From Rutidosis leptorrhynchoides (Eukaryota > Streptophyta > Magnoliopsida > Asterales > Asteraceae), in the NCBI RefSeq assembly GCF_046630445.1, contig NC_092341.1:33556001-33620000 (forward strand): DNA of 64,000 nt. Direction: 5' to 3'. This document shows positions 59,517-64,000 of this stretch, piece after piece. Within the stretch, counting starts at the first letter, position 1, and every line of letters starts with the position of its first letter. The position numbers and the translations under genes were made by a program. Below the pieces are notes generated by a model. It did not search any database, was not told where the DNA came from, and saw only the letters and a program-made list of their open reading frames with translations.

Positions 59517-60095
59517 GAATACATGCGCTGCTTTTATAAATGTTTACGAAATAGACACAAGTACTTAAAAATATATTCTACATTGAGTTATACCACTGGC
59601 ATACTTCCCTGTAGCTTGGTAACTATTATTTACATGGGTATTGTAATCGCGAATCCTGTTGATAGATCTATCGGGCCTGACAACCCCAACCGGACTGGAC
59701 GACCAGTATTCAACGGTTGCACAGTACTTTGTTTCGTTACTACACTTGGTACAGTGTAGGGAGATTTCATAATAAAGGGAATATGCGACGTTGATTAAAT
59801 GTTAAGTATGGTTACCAAGTGCTCAACCACTTAAAATGCTTTACATACACTTGCGAGTGTATTATGTTTATAAATATGAAATCTTGTGGTCTATTAAGAT
59901 ATTGAAATGATTGTTATGATAAACCTATGAACTCACCAACCTTTTGGTTGACAATTTAAGCATGTTTATTCTCAGGTACGAATTAAGTCTTCCGCTGTGC
60001 ATTTGCTCAATTTAAGGACATTACTTGGAGTCGATCATCGCAATGGGGCCAAATGTTGATGACTTCGTCCAGGTGGATAAGGACGGGTCTTTACA
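59517..60095 (+). mobile_element. LTR 3' portion of a further Ty3/Gypsy element (element G)
   Basis: Starts abruptly after the outer element with GAATACATGCGCTGC, contains the shared LTR blocks (GATCTATCGGGCCTGACA near 59663; CTCACCAACCTTTTGGTTGAC near 59932) and ends GGGTCTTTACA before a primer site. Its first part is missing. Confidence 0.75.
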
Positions 60096-60097
60096 GG

Positions 60098-60110
60098 TGG
60101 TATCAGAGCG
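60098..60110 (+). promoter_or_regulatory. Element G primer binding site
   Basis: TGGTATCAGAGCG, a match to the initiator-Met complement through the first 12 bases, two bases after the LTR end. Confidence 0.88.
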
Positions 60111-60160
60111 ATGGTCCTAGTGAACCAGGTCTTGCATTAGTGTGTCTAACTGATAGTTTT

Positions 60161-60191
60161 TAGGATGCATTAGCGAGTCTGGACTTCGACC
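60161..60191 (+). promoter_or_regulatory. Conserved leader box (element G)
   Basis: TAGGATGCATTAGCGAGTCT then GGACTTCGACC, as in the other three elements with a primer site. Confidence 0.6.
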
Positions 60192-60415
60192 TTAGCTTCA
60201 TATTATACGTATTGTTTATCATTCCTAGTGGAAAGTTACTTGCTTATTATTCCTAAGTCTAGACACGACTTACTACACTTATTTGATAGATAGTGTACAT
60301 ATAAATTCATATTTTAGCGTATCTGTACTATGTATAGGTATTCTATATAATTAGAATATCATCCGATATCCGAAAATCATTTCATATCGAAAAATCCCTT
60401 ATTCAATCGTACGCA

Positions 60416-60805
60416 ATGGAACTCACCATTAGATCAAGTACCACGGATTCTGATATGGAGTCCCACTCCAGCTCCAGAAGCAGCTTCACCAGAATGAATC
60501 AATCAATCAGCCATCCCCAATTAATCTGATGGGTTCGTAGTCGACTTAACCAATGAAGACAAGAAGAAGGCGATCTTTTCCAACCACCAACCTGCACCCT
60601 CGGGGAAGAACCTGAAGCACTTACCGGTGAACCTATTCGTAACATCATTTTCACCATCCTTTCCCGAATATCCTGCCACGACTATATCATAACTCAGATT
60701 CTAAACCTTATTCATCCGCTCGTTCCGACTGACAATCATCCCGGAATAATAGAAGCAGTCAACGAACTTCGCGCTCGAGTAATCAATCTAGAGAATATGG
60801 TGTAA
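60416..60805 (+). pseudogene. Leader ORF remnant of element G
   Basis: ATG 60416 opens 37 Ser/Thr/Asp-rich codons (MELTIRSSTTDSDMES...) to TGA at 60527-60529. The region then continues in another frame with LGEEPEALTGEPIRN and VNELRARVINLENMV to a TAA at 60803-60805. It parallels the remnant at 4630-5101 on the reverse strand, part by part. The C-terminal segment has heptad spacing. Function unknown; broken in both copies. Confidence 0.6.
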
Positions 60806-61559
60806 AAATTTATCAGCTTCAGCAACATCACCGGCACCAACAGTACCATCAATAACAGCACCAGTATCGTCAACAATTCATGCCTCAACATCTCATTCTG
60901 TACCTCGAGTATAATCATCGTTCTACGTATCATTCTACATCATTTATCTCCCCTCAACATGGCGATTATGTAATTTCTAAAATTCTAGAGATTATGTAAT
61001 CTAGTATTAACGATAAATCAAATGAGTTTAATATCATAATTGACTCATTAAATCCATGATTACATCTGAAAAAAAATATATATGTATATATGTTTTCATA
61101 AAGATTGTAGTTAAAAATTCTTTCGTACAAACTGTTATTGGTGAAAATATTTTAACGGGTAGGTAATACCCGAGGAATATTTAGATTTCACATTAATAAG
61201 TTACATTGTCAATTCTTCGAATCTGATTCAACAGTCATTTACTATCCTACTTACAACCACCAATATACGTATCTGTTCACCGCAGAATAACCATTTCCAT
61301 TCAATTTCATATTTGGATTTTGACCTATCAGAATCCAACAAGTGGCATAATGAAGAAAACATTTGACAAAATCAAATTTGTTAGAAACAAACGATTTAAC
61401 TATGAGAAAAATTTTGTTAAGAATTCACGCTAACTGTTCCAGCTAACTGTTCCTAGCTAACTGATTACATTTTATTTATCGCAATTTAATTATCGCAATT
61501 TACATTCTTGCAATTTTATTTATCGTCATTTAATTTCTGTTATTTACTTTTGCGCACTT

Positions 61560-61835
61560 TAAATAACGGGACACATATACAAGGTCTCGACATATCATAT
61601 TGACCCATCTATATATCTATCTTGGAACAACCATAGACACTCTATATGCAAATGACGGAGTTAGCTATACAGGGTTGAGGTTGATTCCAAAATATATATA
61701 TAGTTTGAGTTGTGATCAATACTGAGACCGGTACACGGGTCACGATCCGTATTAATTAATTCGAATGTTATATATTAAACTATATATGAACTATTGGACT
61801 ACTAACTTTGGACAATTAAAATGAATTAAAATATC
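61560..61835 (+). mobile_element. Outer-family LTR fragment inside element G
   Basis: Shares CTTGGAACAACCATAGACAC, GAGTTAGCTATACAGGGTTG and TTTGAGTTGTGATCAATACT with the outer LTRs near 48400-48670, in the same order. Ends are ragged and no target duplication is seen, which suggests recombination and not simple insertion. Confidence 0.7.
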
Positions 61836-63166
61836 GATTATAACATATGAAACTAAATAATTCTTCAAGTTTGCCACTTGATTTCATCTTAAACCTCATT
61901 CGTATCTTGATGATTACAATTTGCGTTCAAACTTTTCGTGATTTTTGAAAACACCTTAATCGAGAGGATGAGCCAACCTTACTTTATCTACGGAAGAAAA
62001 GATTGATGCATATAGTTATGCACCTGAAAAACTCTCGGAAACTGAGTAAACGTTTAACACGTAGCTGTGCTAATTCCTTTAGTGTTATTATTACCCAAAA
62101 TTACTTGGTAATTCCTTTCAAAGTAGCAAATTTTGTCACAGCTCCAGCAAGTCAAATTCGACTTTTCGTTCGAAACAACCTTATTATCACTTTGATATAT
62201 ACGCGTGCTCTTTTATTGCAATTGGAGAACCTTTTATATTCCACCATATTACCATCAGCGTTTAATCATCTAAAAACACAATTCTCCTGAAAACACCTCG
62301 ATTTGATAACCAATGATCCAGATCCATTAACTTTGAGAATGCTGACGAAGCAGCATGTAGTAAATGGTCTTAATGACCAAAGGTGATGATAAAAGAATGG
62401 AGTGTTGGGAACGCTCGATAGAAAATATTTGGTACTGAAAAACAGATTGAGCTAACCATAAAGGAAACCAAGGAGAAATACAAGGAACATACCCTATATT
62501 TAAAGAACCCAAATGATTCTGGATCTAATGAAATCTTTAGATAATATCTTGCTCCGAAGTCATGTTAAAATCTTGCAGAAAATTTTTCTTCACCAACCTT
62601 CGGACTTAGAAATTCCAAAATATCATCATAAATATCTTCGATATTTCTGAGGATATTTTCATAAATATACTTGTCCGAAATTATCTACCTCTTCGTGTTT
62701 TCTGTACTCCATTATATTGGAAATTTCTGTAAAATCTAAGTATAAATTATGAAAGAATTCTGAAGTAGTGTTAGAAATTGATGCATGAGTTAGTATAATA
62801 TAATGACGTCCGGCCAACGTGATTATATTATAGTAAGTCATGCTGAGTTTCTATTGGAACATGATGATTCACAGTAGATCATACCATTATCATGTGCCAT
62901 GTTACATAACTCTTTCATTCTACTTAACTTCTGAACATATCAAGAAAATGTATTCTTGATGGTTCTATCTTCCGTGATGTTGATAAATTTGAAAATCAAA
63001 TCGTGCTATCACGTTCCTTTCTGCTTAGAACATTATAATCATTCAAAACTCTACATCTACAAATTTTGGACCATTATTCGCTTGACTTGAAGTCGGGAAG
63101 AGAAAACAAAAGTATGAAACTCCAAAATATAAGGGGGAATATAAAGCTTGATAACAACACATAAAA

Positions 63167-63340
63167 TTACAAACCGTGTATATCAATGTTTATCGCAACA
63201 TAAAGACACGGGAGAATTAAAAACACTATAACCCCAAGGGCGAAGTAGAAGAAAGCAGATTCCTCTGGTGGAAGTTGGAAAAGGAGAATGATTGTTGCGA
63301 TAGTCAGAATGAGGTTAAGAACCAGAGTTGGATTAAGCAT
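63167..63340 (-). CDS. Antisense small two-membrane-segment ORF (57 aa)
   Basis: Reading the reverse strand, ATG at 63340 starts a peptide beginning MLNP with two hydrophobic segments, about residues 5-22 (LVLNLILTIATIILL) and 30-50 (FFYFALGVIVFLILPCLYV), separated by a short PPEES loop; it ends IDIHGL. The frame is also open 41 codons upstream, but only the MLNP start is shared with the truncated copy at 34641-34715, where a stop lies just upstream. It is antisense to the retroelement and close to its 3' LTR. No known family is recognised. Short hydrophobic ORFs arise by chance in AT-rich DNA, so confidence is moderate. Confidence 0.5.
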   Translation of the reverse strand: MLNPTLVLNLILTIATIILLFQLPPEESAFFYFALGVIVFLILPCLYVAINIDIHGL

Positions 63341-63785
63341 TTTCAAAATCTTTTGGATGTATGAACTAAGAAAGAAAGTATAGGAATGGTGAAAATAATG
63401 GAACGGAAGAAGTTCATTTATAGTGGAGATACCAGACAAAGCAATCGAGACAGATGATCGCATTTAATAAAAGAGCTCTTAATTTCCATAAATCCTGAAG
63501 AATCAGATCTTATAGATTTCCAAGATTTTCTTTAAACCCCTTGAATTTCGAAATTCAAACCAGACTACGTCAAAAGTTAAGACGCACCTTATTTTCTAAA
63601 TTCAACCATGACTACGTCACCGACAAATCTGCATTTACTCATCTAAATCTTTTGTAATAGCTTCACTCGCACTTTTTGAATAATCGAATTGTTTTATCCA
63701 TATTACTCAATAATGATAAAACTCTATTTATCAACTCATATGCGTCATGAAAACAATTTTATTGTTAGCCATGATGACATCACTC

Positions 63786-63821
63786 AAATTTCGGGACGAA
63801 ATTTCTTTAACGGGTAGGTAC
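63786..63821 (+). promoter_or_regulatory. Hairpin and polypurine tract, element G
   Basis: AAATTTCGGGACGAAATTT (63786-63804), then TTAACGGGTAGGTAC, then the LTR. Confidence 0.85.
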
Positions 63822-64000
63822 TGTGACGACCAGAAATTTTCGACCAAATTTAAACTTAAATCTTATATGTGTTCGACACAATAAGCAAAGTCTGTTAAAC
63901 TGAATTTCAAAAACTTTGAACTGTGCTCATGTATACATTTAAACTTTGATCATTACCGACGATTCACGAACCAATATGTAAACAATTATGAAAATATATA
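63822..64000 (+). mobile_element. 3' LTR start, second Tekay-like family, runs off the window
   Basis: TGTGACGACCAGAAATTTTC onward is the inverted equivalent of the right ends of LTRs A, B and C. The rest lies beyond the window. Confidence 0.85.

Larger units (their letters stand above)
60806..63785 (+). mobile_element. Interior of element G, no gag-pol
   Basis: About 3 kb without recognisable gag, protease, RT or integrase. It contains an internal GGGTAGGTA box (about 61153-61173), a piece related to the outer-family LTR (61560-61835), unrecognised AT-rich sequence and, antisense, a small hydrophobic ORF. Together with the primer site and the 3' LTR at 63822 this looks like a non-autonomous or deleted element. 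Confidence 0.65.

Noticed and set aside
61860..63160. Several 60-95 codon ORFs in element G
   Set aside because: AT-rich, no recognisable motif and no second copy in the window to compare.

Overview
This is repeat-dense plant nuclear DNA. The evidence is a spliced 4-coumarate:CoA ligase gene with plant-type GT-AG introns, PIF/Harbinger, hAT and Mutator-type DNA transposons, and nested Ty3/Gypsy LTR retrotransposons with initiator-methionine tRNA primer sites and C-terminal chromodomain-like ends (Tekay/Del-type chromoviruses). A eudicot is certain in practice. Asteraceae is my best guess from the general look of the LTRs and MITEs, and it is inference only.

Layout. 1-8097: LTR of one Tekay family (cut by the window edge), split by a solo LTR of a second family with a perfect 5-bp target duplication; then a reverse-oriented 5' end of a second-family element (LTR, primer site, leader ORF remnant). 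8098-12030: AT-rich spacer with long microsatellites, a tRNA-derived SINE, an LTR scrap and a LINE remnant. 12031-18038 (reverse): an intact five-exon 4CL gene of 541 aa, the only clear host gene, with a TATA box and an AC-II (ACCAACC) element upstream. 18269-20339: a PIF/Harbinger-type element (TTA target duplication) sitting 7 bp beyond that AC element and carrying only a Myb/SANT-type ORF1. 20343-23090: spacer, a Tourist-like MITE and a decayed Mutator transposase N-terminus containing a hAT-type MITE. 23091-34715: reverse-oriented decayed Ty3/Gypsy pieces from three families.

34716-59516 is the centrepiece. A large forward Tekay element (outer) has its 5' LTR split at 35447 by a second, nearly pristine Tekay element (inner, 35447-47122; ATATA target duplication; LTRs of 2865 bp each with about five differences by eye; one open 1490-codon gag-pol). 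59517-64000 is the remains of a further forward element with no gag-pol.

The most unusual content is between the primer binding site and gag. The inner element has an intact 266-codon ORF of unknown function (Pro/Ala/Ser-rich, acidic middle, basic cluster, C-terminal coiled coil). The outer element has an acidic ORF (one stop) followed by an intact 194-codon F-box protein gene of apparent host origin. Two second-family elements carry remnants of a leader ORF that also ends in a coiled coil. A small two-membrane-segment ORF lies antisense near the 3' end of two element copies. Several short motifs (a post-primer-site leader box, a hairpin before the polypurine tract, and an LTR block) recur across otherwise divergent elements.
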